The notes beneath the pieces were generated by a model. It worked only from the letters and a program-made list of their open reading frames with translations, ran no database searches and was not told the origin of the DNA. DNA of 47,401 bases from Chara braunii (taxonomy: Eukaryota > Streptophyta > Charophyceae > Charales > Characeae), in NCBI GenBank assembly GCA_003427395.1, contig BFEA01000191.1:1845604-1893004 (forward strand). The letters run 5' to 3'. A program made the translations under genes and the position numbers. Below are positions 1 through 15,512 of this stretch, piece by piece (the stretch's first letter is position 1; the number at the start of each line of letters is the position of its first letter).

Positions 1-3000
1 CACGCCCCAGCCGGTTGAGGGGAGGAGCAGCGCTGGCAGACACTCTCCCCTCTTCCATTGGGGATTTTGACCGTTTCGCCACCACATGCGTGCAAGCTGC
101 CGACTTTTAGCTTGGTGAAAGCAAATTCAAGTTGGTCAACGAACGTGCTCCAGCACCCATAGCCTCTGCCGCCCATCCAAGCGGATTGGCAATCGAGTTT
201 ATGGCATCGCTCGTGAGCGATAGGCTGTGCATGACAGTGCCCACGAGAACCAACAGCTCAGTCGTCACAGGTGCCGCACACATGGGGGGCGCCACGGCAG
301 CCTGGAGGACGGCCATAGATGCCGCATTCCTCCAGTTCATCCACTGGACGAGGATGAAGACAATGGTGACCGTGGCATCCCAGTCGTCATCCGTTCCGCG
401 CGAGGTAAATTAAACAGTGCTCTCCGACAGCGTCCTCGTCACACGTAATTGTACACCACTTCTCCACGATGGCAGATATGCCGTCCTCTACACCCCAAGC
501 AAGGGATGGAGGGAGCAAGCACTCCCCCTGCCAGCGTCATCACTAACTGCTTCCAATCACAGGTTCGTAATGACAGGGAGGAACAGAGAAAACAGCGTCC
601 CCCCCCCCCCCAAATGTAGCACCCCCCCAGCGCCCTGCATCAATTTGTGTAAGGTTCGAGGACTCTCCTAATGTCAATTCGTGCAAGTGTCGAGTACGAG
701 GCTGATATCAATTCGTGCGACATTTGATGCAGGTTAACACAACAAGCTGCACATCAGTTTGTTCGACATCTGGATTGTCTAACAGAGTCCTTCAGACGGC
801 CGTTGAAACCCGTTTAATACCCTCGACCCCTGTTTAGATGCACACACACACACGGGCGCACTTTTCATCATTCTTTTTTGGCCTTTTTTCTTTATTTTAT
901 GTATTTTGATTTTTTTCAAATATAAAGTTCAGAATAAAAGTTCAAAATTGTAAGGCTGTAGATTTCGAAAGATCTACAGACCGATATTCTTTTTATTGTT
1001 TCTTTGGTTATATTTTAAGTGCCAAAATAGCAACACCCTTCATCTTCGTTTTTTGTTTTCTTCTCTGTTTTTATGGGTTTTTTTTTTTTTTGGGATAACT
1101 TGCAGAACATCCTCATAAGGCGAGATATATGCCAAAATGCCCCTAAAAGATGTGGTAGTGCGGGAATGCCCTTTTGGGCCGAAATCTGTGTTGTGCCCCT
1201 GTCAGGGTGTGCAATGTTGCAATCTGGCCCTCCCTGTTTGGGCCTTGGCCTTCAGCAATAGCATCTAGTAGGAAAGGTTGGCAAGTACGGGGGCATTTTG
1301 CAAAGTTGGACGGTACCAGGTAGTGGTATATTGCGAAGAAGGGGGTCCAACCGAGACCAGGGATATTTCACAATAAAAAATAAAAATTGTCAGAGGGACA
1401 TTCCGCTCTACCCACAATTTTCAAGGGCATTTTGGCACATATCTCCACTTACGGGAGTAGTTTGCAAATTATCCCTTTTTATTTTCGAAAATATATTTCA
1501 AGCTGCCCGTTCACTGTGCTAGCAGCCCACCCCCCGATGAAGTGGGCATGGTCCCGCAAACGACCCTTGGCCGAAGCAGACATGCGATGGCACGCATAGC
1601 AGTCGGCCATGGCAGTGTGTGTGTGCAAAGATAGGCAGGCAGGACATGCCCACCTCTCTGCATGCACCTTTGCTCGCACGTGCGCCCTGTGTGCAGCCCG
1701 CATTCTGCCACCGTGCAGGTTGATGTAACGTGCGAAGCGGGCATCTGCATTTTAGAAACGTTCCAACTCGGATGAATTTGGGCGCTCCTGTAGTGGCCGG
1801 TACATGCCCTAAAACTGTGCCTCGTTAACGAGCACAACTTCTACGAAGTACCGGTGGTTTAACAACAACAGCCCAAGTCCCATGACACATCTGACCCCGA
1901 ATGCAACGCGTATGCATTGTTTTCGAGTTTCCAAAGAATCAAAAAATTCAAAAAATTCAACATTTTGAATACATCCGAATAGAACGCGTGTACCTTGTCG
2001 AATAGAGCGTACAGGCGTCGTATTTGAATCGTACACGACATATGACGATTATTCAATTACAAGGCACATGTGTTATGTTCCGAGGAGGAAGTGTGCCGAG
2101 TCCACCTTCGTCTGATCTTTTCGCTGATCTGCATTGAGAAATCGACACTTCGGATTGAAATATCGATGGGACTCCAAACCCGGGGCCAAGTTCCACTTCG
2201 TCTCACCCTTACGTTGATCTTTGTAATCTACGGTCATCGATCAAGATTTGGGCTAAGTGTAGGACTCAGACCCTGGGCCCAAGTCCCACTAGCGGGAAAT
2301 CGACTTGGTTTCGAGTGCCCACGGTTCCTGGGGCCAAGTCCCACAACAGATCTGATCTGAGACTCTCACGGCCACAAGGGCCATATCAGACTTGACCGAA
2401 TTGTTCATTCCCGGCCGTTGATCTGGGGAGAGTACGGTCCTATGTTGAGAAAATATACGGACAGGTGGGATTTGGCCCTAAATCGCCACTGGCGGGAGAT
2501 TTTTTATTGCACCAGCACTTCCCTGTCCATCTACGTAGTTGTTTTTCTAACTCGGTTTAGACTCTAAAAGGCTCTCGGTGTTTTCGGAGAGGTCTGTTCC
2601 CATATAGCTTGTTCGTCCTAACAGTCTTTGCCCAAATAGAACGTCCGGTCATTTTTTATCTGTATATGATGCAACTTCCAGTCCGGGTACGGTCATAATT
2701 ACCGGGCGTTCGTTTGAGGGTAAGACGGTAGTTCAAACCGGATTCAAAAACTTCAACGGCAAACGATCCAATAATTCTTACGGCAAACTCCCCCATCGGT
2801 CAATCGCGCACGCACAGCGCCTCTCTTTTTGAATTGTGCTTTGAAACTGTCGTTATCGTGTAAAATGTGCAGTAAAATTTGTATTTACAGCGATGTTTTT
2901 AACGGTGGTCTCTGACTAAAAAGGATGATTCCGTTTTCGTTTCTTTAGTGGCTGTTATTGAAAAGTTTTTCGTTACAACTAAATCGCTACTTCGTTTTCT

Positions 3001-3060
3001 TCTTCCCGACCAACGACTACGGTGCCTTATTTTCACGCTGGTTTTTGGCATAAAAAAGTA
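1..3060. other. No gene recognised; low-complexity and degenerate repeats
   Basis: Open frames here are short (under 110 codons), overlap on both strands and match no family I know. Visible landmarks are a C-run near 599-611, a short CA run at 841-853, T-rich tracts around 870-1090 and three copies of GGGCCAAGT(T/C)CCAC-like sequence near 2181, 2278 and 2332. Two palindromic-repeat relatives lie at 1897-1926 and 2051-2085. I read the stretch as intergenic or decayed repeat DNA. Confidence 0.5.
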
Positions 3061-3328
3061 CAGTAACCCTCTTTTACTTCAGTTCATGTAAAAAGTTCAG
3101 TAACTTTTTTCACTTTACTTTATCTACAAAGTGCAGTAACTTTTTTTTAATTTAACTTATCTTAAAAGTGCAGTAACTTTTTTTTACTTTAATTTATCTA
3201 AAAAGTGCACCAACTCTTTTACTTTAGTTTATCTAAAAAATGCAGTAACTTTTTTCACTTTAATTTATCTAAAAAATGCAGTAACTTCTTTTACTTTAGT
3301 TTATGTAAAAAGTGCAGTACCTTTTTTA
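3061..3328. repeat. Minisatellite, 36-37 bp unit, about 7.3 copies
   Basis: Units start at 3061, 3098, 3134, 3171, 3208, 3243, 3279 and 3315. Each begins CAGTAAC (CACCAAC in one unit), continues as a T-rich tract with an ACTTTA core and ends TATCTAAAAAGTG or similar. Spacing is 35-37 bp and the units differ by a few substitutions and small T-run length changes. It is a typical degenerate tandem array with no coding frame conserved across units. Confidence 0.9.
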
Positions 3329-4468
3329 CAGATGTTTACCCCTGGACCATTTCCTGCATGAGGTTAAGTCATTTTTTAGGGTACTTCGTTTTACGACCCT
3401 ACTGCATGGTTCCGTTTTTTCAAGTGTGGCTATAGGAGAATTGTTCATATTCTGGGTCCTCTTCGTCTGCATCCGGGTTGATTTCGTCTCGTTGCTCGGC
3501 CGACGTGGCGGTGTTTTCACGTGGGTCGTTAGGTCCACGTGGCGCTGGTTTCATGTGGGACTTGTCATCCACGAGCAACATTGTATTCAGGGAAGGAAAT
3601 TCAGGGATCTATTTCAGGTCGTTTGGCCTGTGTGATGTAGGGGTCAGTGCTTTTGCATGTGGGACTTGTCATCTAGGATCTGTTATGTTTGTTTTTTGGC
3701 CCCCCTCTCTGCATCCCTGTTAGTTTTGTCCCGTTGTTCGGTCTATTTTGGCGAGCGTAGCGATGCTTCCATGTATGTGGGACCGATCACCCGGGTTTAT
3801 TCCCTGTTCGGCCTATTGTTTTTAATTTCTAAACATTAGAGCATGCATGGTTTACGAAGAGCAATGCCAACTACATATACAGTCACAAGAATATCAGAGC
3901 GCAAATGCGAAGAAAAAGAAAGAAAAAGAAGAAACAAAAACAGGAATAAATGAATTCAGTTTTCTGTCTTCTTCGTTAGCTCCCCCTGTTCAGAACCTCT
4001 TGCGTACAAGGCCGCCCACGTGGATGTAGGTTCAGCGGCGGCTACCCCCACCCCCGTGTGTCATATCGACCCACTTGCACACGGCCAAAAGTCAAAGAGG
4101 CAAGGAAAAAAGGAAGGGAACAGCCAAATAATGCCAACTATATACATGTATATATACACGAGCAGCACTGCTTACACTCTTCCGAGGAGACGAACAGCAA
4201 ATCAAACGTAGAGTTTCAAGTCACAGCACATCCGTCGAAAAGTCCTCCATTGGGCTAAAGAAGTCGCAGCACATCCTACTACGTACACAGAAGAAGTCTG
4301 CCATCCGACCGTGTCCTAATAAAGCCCCCGCGCAGGAAGTTCTACCCCGCGTACAAGAAAACATCCCCCCTTACCCGCTCTCCTACCTTTCCCCGAATAC
4401 AAAACAATACGGTCATTATAGCTGTATCTAGACCGAAAGACGTACTTTTTGTATTCGAGGGAAGAACG
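3329..4468. other. No gene recognised; degenerate repeats with G-box-like motifs
   Basis: No convincing coding region. Between 3500 and 3800 the phrases CATGTGGGACTTGTCATC (3553 and 3657) and CACGTGG-type hexamers recur at loose spacing, suggesting decayed tandem copies of a longer unit. From 3900 to 4400 the DNA is A-rich with short frames only. Confidence 0.4.
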
Positions 4469-4536
4469 TAGTTCAGTTGGTACACCATACTCGTTTGCTT
4501 CCAGTGGAGTTCGGACTCCACTAGAAGCAAACGAGT
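4469..4536. repeat. Long near-perfect hairpin beside tRNA-promoter-like boxes
   Basis: Arms of 22 bp (4489-4510 and 4515-4536) pair with a single mismatch around the loop TCGG. The sequence TAGTTCAGTTGG at 4469-4480 resembles a tRNA A box, and GTTCGGACTCC at 4509-4519 resembles a B box, 40 bp downstream as in a tRNA gene. The implied T loop is one base too long and no acceptor stem is visible, so this is not a functional tRNA. It could be a tRNA-derived SINE relic or a palindromic insertion. Confidence 0.6.
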
Positions 4537-7037
4537 AACATACTAGAATCCTGAATCATGAATAACCTAGGGCCGGTCAGTTCAGAAAGATCATATCTCA
4601 AGGTCGTCTCATACAACAATAAAGAAATGAGAACTCCCAGAATTATGGACATTCATCAATGCCACAGTTACAGCAAGGAAGCCCGAAAAATTCCCAAAAC
4701 CGAAGAAGAGCCAGAGTGACAGCCAGAGTCGTACCAAAGATCTACTCTGCATGCTGAAGGCGCGGATCTATCTCAACATTCTTCAAGTCCGCTCAGCCTT
4801 CGATGCATCCTGGTGGATTGCGTTATTGTAATCATGGCGATTATAAAAATTATAGAGGAAACACCAGCAAGTGCTCAGAATTGCACACCTCCACACACTA
4901 CTACCACCCCATGGAGTTTCTGGTTCGTGCTGCACCACCTTCTTGCGGAACTGAAATTTCTAAAAGCGGACGTGAAATGGTCGTTGCCCACGAAATGGAC
5001 TAGTCACAGTACGACCACTTTTCTACTGAGCTCCACACGTAATTGCGGTCACGTACATACAGGTCAGGACGTAATTCAGGTCAGATGCATCGAGGAAAGA
5101 CCTGGAACCTCGCTTGTGAGCTGATGAACGACGAAGGAAGCGAGAAATCTTCTTAACCCCACCCTCACTTCGTATCGTACTCATTCAGTTAAACCATCGT
5201 TATCACCGTTTGAGTCACTGCGGGGACCACAAAATCGTCCTGACAGCTGAGCGATCAGCCTATGGTCATCATACATATGGAAACGGCCCTCCAATTTGTT
5301 CTGATCGTTCCTCCCCTTCTGATTCCGAGCACAAAAAAGCATCCCCGCTCGACAAAGGATTCTGTGTATTTGGGTAAGGAGCCAAATCTTTTTACCCTGG
5401 AGATTTTGGAACGTAACGAAAGTAAACACAACTCAATCGTGTCACGTGACCGTGGTCACGTGACACGTCACACAGCCGCCTTCTACTTCTTTGCCCCTAT
5501 CGCCATCTCCCCTAAAATCTTTCCTCTTCGATCGACGGAACATTCCTTCCTTCCAAACACCCCCATACTACCACTGGGCGCACAATCCGGCAGAGCACAT
5601 CCGACCTGCAAAAAGCGGACGGTGAAAATCACCGATCTCCCCAAAATCTGCACAATCATTAAGCACCACACTTTCATTTTTGACCCAATGGTGACCGTAG
5701 CTGTCAATCCTATCCGCAGCTCCCTCTCGCGTGGGTCGGAAATGCACAACCCCACGGCGATAAGATACAGAGGTGGCCGTCTTCATCCCCCCCGCAAGAA
5801 ATTGGACTTCAATAACCACACCCCTTACCGAAGGGAATCCCCGCCAACTCGGTAGCATCTCCCTCCTGTGTCGCAGAGACTGACGCGGCTAGAGAGATGA
5901 TCGTTTTGCCTAAGAACACCCTTCCCTGTTCGCTCATCGCCTCCGCTTCCCCGCCCAATCTGCACAGTGTTGCAGCGACCAGTTGACTACCATCCCCATC
6001 TCTTATTCGGGTACAGACGGTAGGTACTGTCTGAACGTTCTCGTCCTCTTTCCCCGTGCGTTCTTCGCCCCTGCCCACTCCCTATAACACTGTTACGCGA
6101 ACTACATAGCCTACAGCATCATCTGTTCCATTTCTCATGGTACTTGTGTTACGCGAACTCATAGCCCACCGCATCATCTGTTCCATCTCTTATGGTACTT
6201 GTGTCTCGGCGTCCTCGACCTGTCAGAAGCATTTCATGCCTTGATTATTTGCAATTGATTCGTAGCATGAAACTTCCGTCGCTCCCTCCCAAATTACCAT
6301 CTGTGCCTCAGTACACACCCCCAAGCGCGCCCTCTCCAATTAGCATTTGTGCCTCAGTACACACCCCCTGCTACTTTTTCTTGTACTAATAGCCGGCCCG
6401 AGAGTCCTCAACCTGCGCGTCATTCGTTTGCTGTTCTCGATGCAGCAGCAAGTCCACAGCCTGAACGTCATTACCTCTAATTATCTACGCATTACCGTGC
6501 CAGCTCCTGGTAGTAGGGGCAAACAGAACTTCCGCGTTATCAGACTGACACTATTTGAGAAGTAGCTTTCCAAATACTCCGCCGCGATACGTAGCTTCTT
6601 AAGCACTGAGAAGCAGCACTTGCGCAGATCGACCGGCGACCGCAACCTGCTCCCAAACGACACTTCCCAAAGCTGTGACAACGTGCCATCAAATGCCCCG
6701 CAGACTCCAGCTGCATATTCTCTATTGCGTTCGCAGGCAAGACATCGCGTCGAGCACTGGGCCCATCAGGTTTTCGAACACAAACCAGCACTCCAATCGT
6801 ACTCGGCCGCTGAACAGGAGACCGCTGCTAGCTACCTATGCATTCGGTTGTGCCCAAATGTTTGTACGTTGTTTAATTAGTTTCTCTCATGTCGCAGAAC
6901 CTGATCTGGATTCCTGTCAAAATTAGAACGACACAAAAGAAGCTAGCATGTCTCCTGTGGATTGAAATGACTTGTCAATGTAGATAGAATTTGAATTCAC
7001 TTGAAAATACATATCGTGATTTCATCCCGAAAAAAAA
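4537..7037. other. No gene recognised
   Basis: Mixed-composition DNA. The largest open frame (5262-5855, plus, 197 codons) has no recognisable domain, and long frames also run on the opposite strand, so I do not call it. Small tandem duplications occur at 6092-6203 (56-bp offset) and near 6300-6370 (GTGCCTCAGTACACACCCC twice). A double G-box palindrome lies at 5439-5466. Confidence 0.4.
5439..5466. promoter_or_regulatory. Perfect 28-bp palindrome holding two G-boxes
   Basis: Two copies of GTCACGTGAC (5441-5450 and 5455-5464) sit 14 bp apart inside a perfect inverted repeat with 13-bp arms and a two-base centre. CACGTG is the core bound by plant bZIP and bHLH factors. No gene start is identified beside it, so regulatory function is inferred only from the motif. 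Confidence 0.4.
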
Positions 7038-7102
7038 AACACCGAAACTCTGGTGGTCATTTTGCACAAAAAAACACCGAAACTCTGGTGGTCATTTTGC
7101 AC
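7036..7102. repeat. 35-bp tandem duplication
   Basis: The sequence ACACCGAAACTCTGGTGG followed by TCATTTTGCAC occurs twice in a row with a 35-bp offset (7041 and 7076 as equivalent positions) and no visible differences outside the A-run. Confidence 0.9.
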
Positions 7103-7632
7103 TGCGAGACGGTTAACGGAGGCCTCAATTTTCAGACCACTTGTCAGGCCATTTATAACAAAACCCAAGGGTCATTTTAACCAAACTTGCCACCAATTCA
7201 TAGAGTGGAGATCATACTAACTACTTACAAAAGCTTAATTAAAAAAGGAACTTTAAAAAGCTATAAAACAGCAAGACAAATGTGTGTTTTCATGCAAAAA
7301 ATTCACTCATTTCAGTTTCCAGGATTTTCAGGATTCTTCAGGGCTAGCCAAAACAGTCAGCTCCAAGACCCCAACAAACGCCAAACTTGGCACCACACAG
7401 ACCTTCACCAAACAGTGATCTCCAATGCACTTTTCAGGGTTGAGGGTGTTAACCAGGACGGTTAATCGCTTGTGCTAAGCATATACCTAGACCCCTTCCC
7501 ACTTGGCGTATTCTGGACTTCAACACAACACACCCACATCCTAAAACCCCGCCCTCCACTGTAGGAAGGGTATTTATCACAAAAAGGTCCGCCGAGAGCG
7601 AGACCATTTTTTCAACAAATACCCGTCCTCCA
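7103..7632. other. No gene recognised
   Basis: Short overlapping frames only, none matching a known family. Composition shifts from AT-rich toward C- and A-rich near 7450, where the tandem-duplicated stretch begins. Confidence 0.4.
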
Positions 7633-8157
7633 GTGCAGGCAGTCCAAAGACCGGCAACGATTCGAGACGAACAGCTACCAGCCCCAATCTTCCACAACCC
7701 CTTAGAAACCCACATTGCGCCGGTCGCCCGAACAAACAAAAACGAGCCTGTGGTACAAAGAGACCCCACCCAACAGCTGTACCATACCCATAAAAGACCA
7801 GAGACAATCCGAGACCACCAGCTACTGGTCCCAATCTTCCACAACCCCTTAGGGAACCACATTGTGCCGGTCGCCCGAACAAACAAAAAGGCGACCCTTG
7901 GGTACACAGACACCCCACCCTGCTATATCAGACCCAAGATTATGATATACCCACAAAATAGCTTACATAACACAAACCCCAACCACTCTTCGAGATCACA
8001 AAGTATTCCACTTTACGATACTCCAAACCAGACGAACCAATTCCATTCTAGAGCATACATAGAGAGCTTACATAACCCAAACCTCAACCACTCTTCGAGA
8101 TCACAGTACTATACTTCATTATACTCCACATCAGACGAACCACTTCCATTCTCATGA
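7633..8157 (+). other. Open frame of 174 codons built from two tandem duplications; coding status doubtful
   Basis: An uninterrupted frame runs through two different pairs of tandem repeats: one with a 147-bp offset (equivalent positions 7684 and 7831) and one with a 105-bp offset (7961 and 8066). Both offsets are multiples of three, so each adds whole codons (49 and 35). The predicted product is rich in Asn, Pro, Ser, Thr and His, with repeated NHSSRSQ and IFHNPL motifs. It has no signal peptide or known domain. The opposite strand is also open over 7449-7913, which argues that the DNA lacks stops by composition. I keep it as a possible repeat-containing ORF, not a gene call. Confidence 0.2.
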
Positions 8158-9905
8158 CTATCACAACTTAACAGCTTATTCTAAATTGCCACAATCATTG
8201 AAACTCGTTATTAACTATTATTGATTTATGACCATTGCGAGCATTCCGAGATCCGCCATTCATGTACACAAACAAATTCTCACCCAGATACAACAAACAT
8301 GCGGACGCGAAGGACAACAAAACCAGCATATGCCACGTCACAGCTCAAAGCACGCCGCAGACTCCAAATGCGATGCGATAACGTAAAAAAACACGATCCC
8401 GATTTGTTTTTGCATCAACTTCATCAATCGACAAACAACATTTTCGTGGGAAGAATTACCCTCAAGGACAACAAAGCCTTTCATCACTCTTTCGAAACAT
8501 CAGAGCAGAAAGAGAAGCAACCAGACTTCACCGTCTCACGCTAGGTAAGTTAGGTCCTCGTCAAGCCCAAACGATCCAGCATCGTTTCGGTAATAACCCG
8601 ATTCCCTCTACAGAACAATTACACGTCGATCCGCAAACGACCGACTCTTCCTCTCCGTCTATGCGACACGACGCCAGTTTACTCAAACGTCAGCCGACGA
8701 TGGCGAAGCGAAGAAACACTAAGCACACGAGAGAACCAATACCACCAGAGACGAGGGCGGAATATAAGACACCACAAGAACCTAACAATTCCTGCCCTAC
8801 GGATAATTACGCTCCCATTTCCATTTCCATTTCCACCGAAACGGTTCACTGTGTATGTCAACACGTGCAGGCAAACGGTAAGCGCTCTCGGCCGTTCCAG
8901 CTCAGAGATGGCCGCGAAGTCGTCGAAGTTCTTGATTCAATCCAAACGACCGCCTGATACCGGAGAAGCAGCTGGTTGGTCGAAGAGCCAAAACAAAACA
9001 ACAACACAAAACCGACCGACAAAAGCCGAAGATTCGCGTTATTACAACCAATCGGCGTCACGATCGACGAATACTCGACACAACAAAAGAAAAACAGAAT
9101 AAAAAAGAAAAACAGACATACAAAAAGTGACCTTCAAGCACCCTCGTACTACAAAAACTACAACAGCGAGACGTTCTTTCATTTACTTCTGTAGTTCCCC
9201 CATCGCCGCTCGTCTTGCAAGCTTTCACAATATTTCATACACTTCTTGCGTTCCCTTATCTCGTTCCCTTCTCGCTCATTCTGATCAGGAAATCAACTCA
9301 CTCATTGAAACCTTCCACTTTAAGGCACTCATCGCACGATTCCATTAAAACCTTCCACATGAAACTCCCTTCTCGTTCTATCACCAGAAACTCGACTTAA
9401 TGACCGAAACCTTCCACTGTTAAGACCTGTTCGCCGGCTTTCATTGATAGACAAAAGTGCCCACAGGAGAAGTATCGGAAACTACTGTGTCGATACTCAC
9501 AGCAACATCACATCAAGGGAGAAGAGTATCAAAAACACCAAGCGAGAAGTAAACCACGGTTGAAATAGAGATTATTTAATTAATAGGCTTAAGATGTTGC
9601 CATCCCTAGAAAACGAGGAAATCCTGTACTGACATTGAAGGAATTGCCGCTGTGTGATGAGATACTTGGAGGAGACGTTCCACAAATTAGGGTTCCGCGC
9701 TGAGTGAAGGTTTGATTCATCAAACGTTCCACAAATTAGGGCTCCATGATGAGAATCTTTAGGCGATACTGGGAAGAAATTCTTCTGCCATGAGATCCAT
9801 TGGGAAATCCTGGACCACATGAAGTCAGCATTATGTGGAATGGAACAGTCATTGATTTGTACCTTAGGAACCGCGCTGTGAGGGTGGAAGCAAAGACAAC
9901 TTCGG
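8158..9905. other. No gene recognised; includes RPL23 downstream region
   Basis: A- and C-rich DNA with frames of up to 107 codons, none recognised. ACGTTCCACAAATTAGGG occurs twice (9675 and 9724). Read on the minus strand, 9571-9905 is the likely 3' untranslated region of RPL23. An AAATAAT-like sequence near 9575 is a possible polyadenylation signal, but I cannot fix the transcript end. Confidence 0.4.
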
Positions 9906-13367
<3,462 letters not shown>

Positions 13368-13599
13368 CGCTGCAAGATCACAATCCCGCCCGCACGGGCC
13401 TTTCCAAGAGAAGGGAAAACGATGGCGATGGCTCTAACAGCGCACCCTGCTACACTACGGAACCGGAAAGAGATCGATTTGTTTGTTCGCCCTTGATTTG
13501 AACCCCTCGACCGCACTGCCTGTGCCTGGAAACTATGCTTCAGCGGTAGGATTGGCCGCAAGGACGAGCTCATCGACGGCGCGAAACAGGTACACTCAG

Positions 13600-13720
13600 A
13601 GCTTGTGAAGGGCCGAATGATAGGCCCAACCCAATGAACTCGGCCCACCACATAGGACCCTCTCCGGCTTCTATCTCCGCCTGCCCACCGGGTTCACCCA
13701 AGGCCCCTGCGAGCCCTTTC
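13600..13720 (-). promoter_or_regulatory. Probable RPL23 promoter region with site II-like elements
   Basis: Read on the minus strand, two TGGGCC hexamers (13642-13647 and 13623-13628) lie 256-280 bp upstream of the RPL23 start codon. TGGGCC/T site II elements are common in plant ribosomal-protein promoters. More GGCCCA-like words follow near 13945-13960. No clear TATA box is visible and the transcription start cannot be placed, so an intron in the 5' untranslated region is not excluded. Confidence 0.45.
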
Positions 13721-14482
13721 GGGGTCCGCCCCGCACAGTAACCAGGTGGGGGCCTCCACCTGCCCTGCACAGTAACCAGGCGTTTTTTGTCGCAAGGCTA
13801 TCCCTAACTGGCAGTGGAATTGGAAGTCCTACCCTAGCTGCTGTAGAGTCGGTACCAAGGCCTCATGAACGTGCCTGAGCTGCTTTGTATCCTTCTCGCT
13901 ATCCCAGCCCATATGGCCTAACTGTGAGGGCTCAGGGAACGCGGCCCGCGGCCCAGGGCCCCACCTTCGTTCCTTTCAACAAGAACGAGAGAGAGGGAGA
14001 CTTTTCTGTTGGGCTGGGGCTCAATTGTCTGCTATCTAGGCTTTGGGCTCACTAAGAGAAAAAGCCTATGCAACTGGTGAGACAATATGGGTTGCACCTT
14101 ACCAACTGAATTCGGCAGTTTTGCGCCTTACCAACTGAATTCGGCCAGTGCGTTTAGCAACCATCTTTATTCGACAAAGCTGCATGCATGCCACGACTCT
14201 CAAAGGTTGGCTGTCGAAGGAAAACAGTTGTCGGCGCCAACCAAAAGCTGTTTTTTTTTGCTGCCTAGGCAATTTGAGCCCTACAAAAAAGTGGCTCGAA
14301 AATGTTGGTGGTTTAAAGCATAGGTACATGGGTACCTGGGCCACGGGTCTGACACCTCAAATGCTGGAAGAGCGAAACGAAAATGTAACCGGCAATCCTA
14401 TTTATCAACAACAGGCCCAATGTTTGACGTTTCGGCCTTGTTTTTTTATGGCGACAAGTTTAAGACTGCAAGGCTGGGTCCT
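13721..14482. other. No gene recognised
   Basis: Upstream of RPL23 the DNA becomes GC-rich and then mixed. CTTACCAACTGAATTCGG is tandemly duplicated with a 29-30 bp offset at about 14098-14145. No coding frame is convincing on either strand. Confidence 0.4.
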
Positions 14483-14650
14483 TGTACTACCGTCTTCCCC
14501 CGAACATAACGCATATGTGTTGTATTCAAGCTTTTCAAAAAAACAGTTTTCGAAAAGTTAGATTTTTTCTTCGAATACAAAGGCACTTTGAATATAACGA
14601 ATATGTGTTTTATTCAAATAATACGCACATGCGTTATATTTGAATTTTTA
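14483..14650. repeat. Cluster of three AACGCATATGCGTT-type palindromic repeats
   Basis: One copy lies at 14501-14529 and two head-to-tail, more diverged copies at 14588-14646. Each is an imperfect palindrome of about 28 bp centred on a CATATG- or CACATG-like core and flanked by TTCGAATA/TATTCGAA-type arms. To the left of the first copy, CTACCGTCTTCCC matches in reverse the flank of the large palindrome at 15426-15512. Confidence 0.65.
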
Positions 14651-14789
14651 TTTGAATTTCATGAAGAGAAAATTGTTGTATTTGAATATATATATATATA
14701 TTTTTTCCCCAAGGTGAACGCGTGCTCCTTACTTGCCCTGGTGAATGGGACAGTCCCGTGCAGGCCCGTAATCACAGATCACTGTCCGT

Positions 14790-14790
<1 letters not shown>

Positions 14791-14848
<58 letters not shown>

Positions 14849-14973
14849 NNNNNNNNNNNNNNNNNNNNNNNNNNNNNNNNNNNNNNNNNNNNNNNNNNNN
14901 NNNNNNNNNNNNNNNNNNNNNNNNNNNNNNNNNNNNNNNNNNNNNNNNNNNNNNNNNNNNNNNNNNNNNNNNN

Positions 14974-15038
<65 letters not shown>
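14791..15038. repeat. CT microsatellite interrupted by an assembly gap
   Basis: CT repeats run from 14791 to 14848 and from 14974 to 15038, with 125 undetermined bases (14849-14973) between them. The gap sits entirely inside the array, so its true length and content are unknown. Frames crossing it are artefacts. Confidence 0.97.
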
Positions 15039-15040
<2 letters not shown>

Positions 15041-15425
15041 GCGCAAAGGCGCTTTCTGACTGCCAAGAAAGTGGCATTTTTGACAGCCAAGAATGTGGTG
15101 CGGCCAGGGAAATAGAAAAATAAAAAAGCCACTCACCAAGGTCTCACTACACTACCGTAACGGTGGTCACCGAGACAAAAAGAAGGGGGTTGTATTTGTC
15201 TACGGTCTAGCAGAAGATTCGTTCGCATTTTGCACATTTACTAAGGAGTGGAGCAAGTGCCCAAGTAGGGGAAAGGAATGAAACTCAACCCAAAACATGG
15301 AAAGGTACGTCACTACTTTACCTTTTCCTTTTTGCCAAGACTCTTAGGCCCCCGACCGTGGTCTAGAACTGAGCCTACTTAGCGTGGACTCAACCCCCTT
15401 GTGCAAGCAAAATTGGTCTCATTCA

Positions 15426-15512
15426 CTCGAACATAACGCATATGCGTTGTAAGCGAATACAACACACGGTGTGCGTTGTATTCGTTTACAATGCATATGT
15501 GTTATGTTCGAG
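15426..15512. repeat. 87-bp near-perfect palindrome
   Basis: The left half begins CTCGAACATAACGCATATG and the right half ends with its complement, GTTATGTTCGAG. The halves mirror each other with only a few mismatches and a small offset near the centre (ACACGGTGTG). Within it the AACGCATATGCGTT core occurs twice in opposite orientation. The right flank GGGAAGATGGTAG also occurs beside other copies, so this may be the most complete member of the dispersed family. Confidence 0.85.
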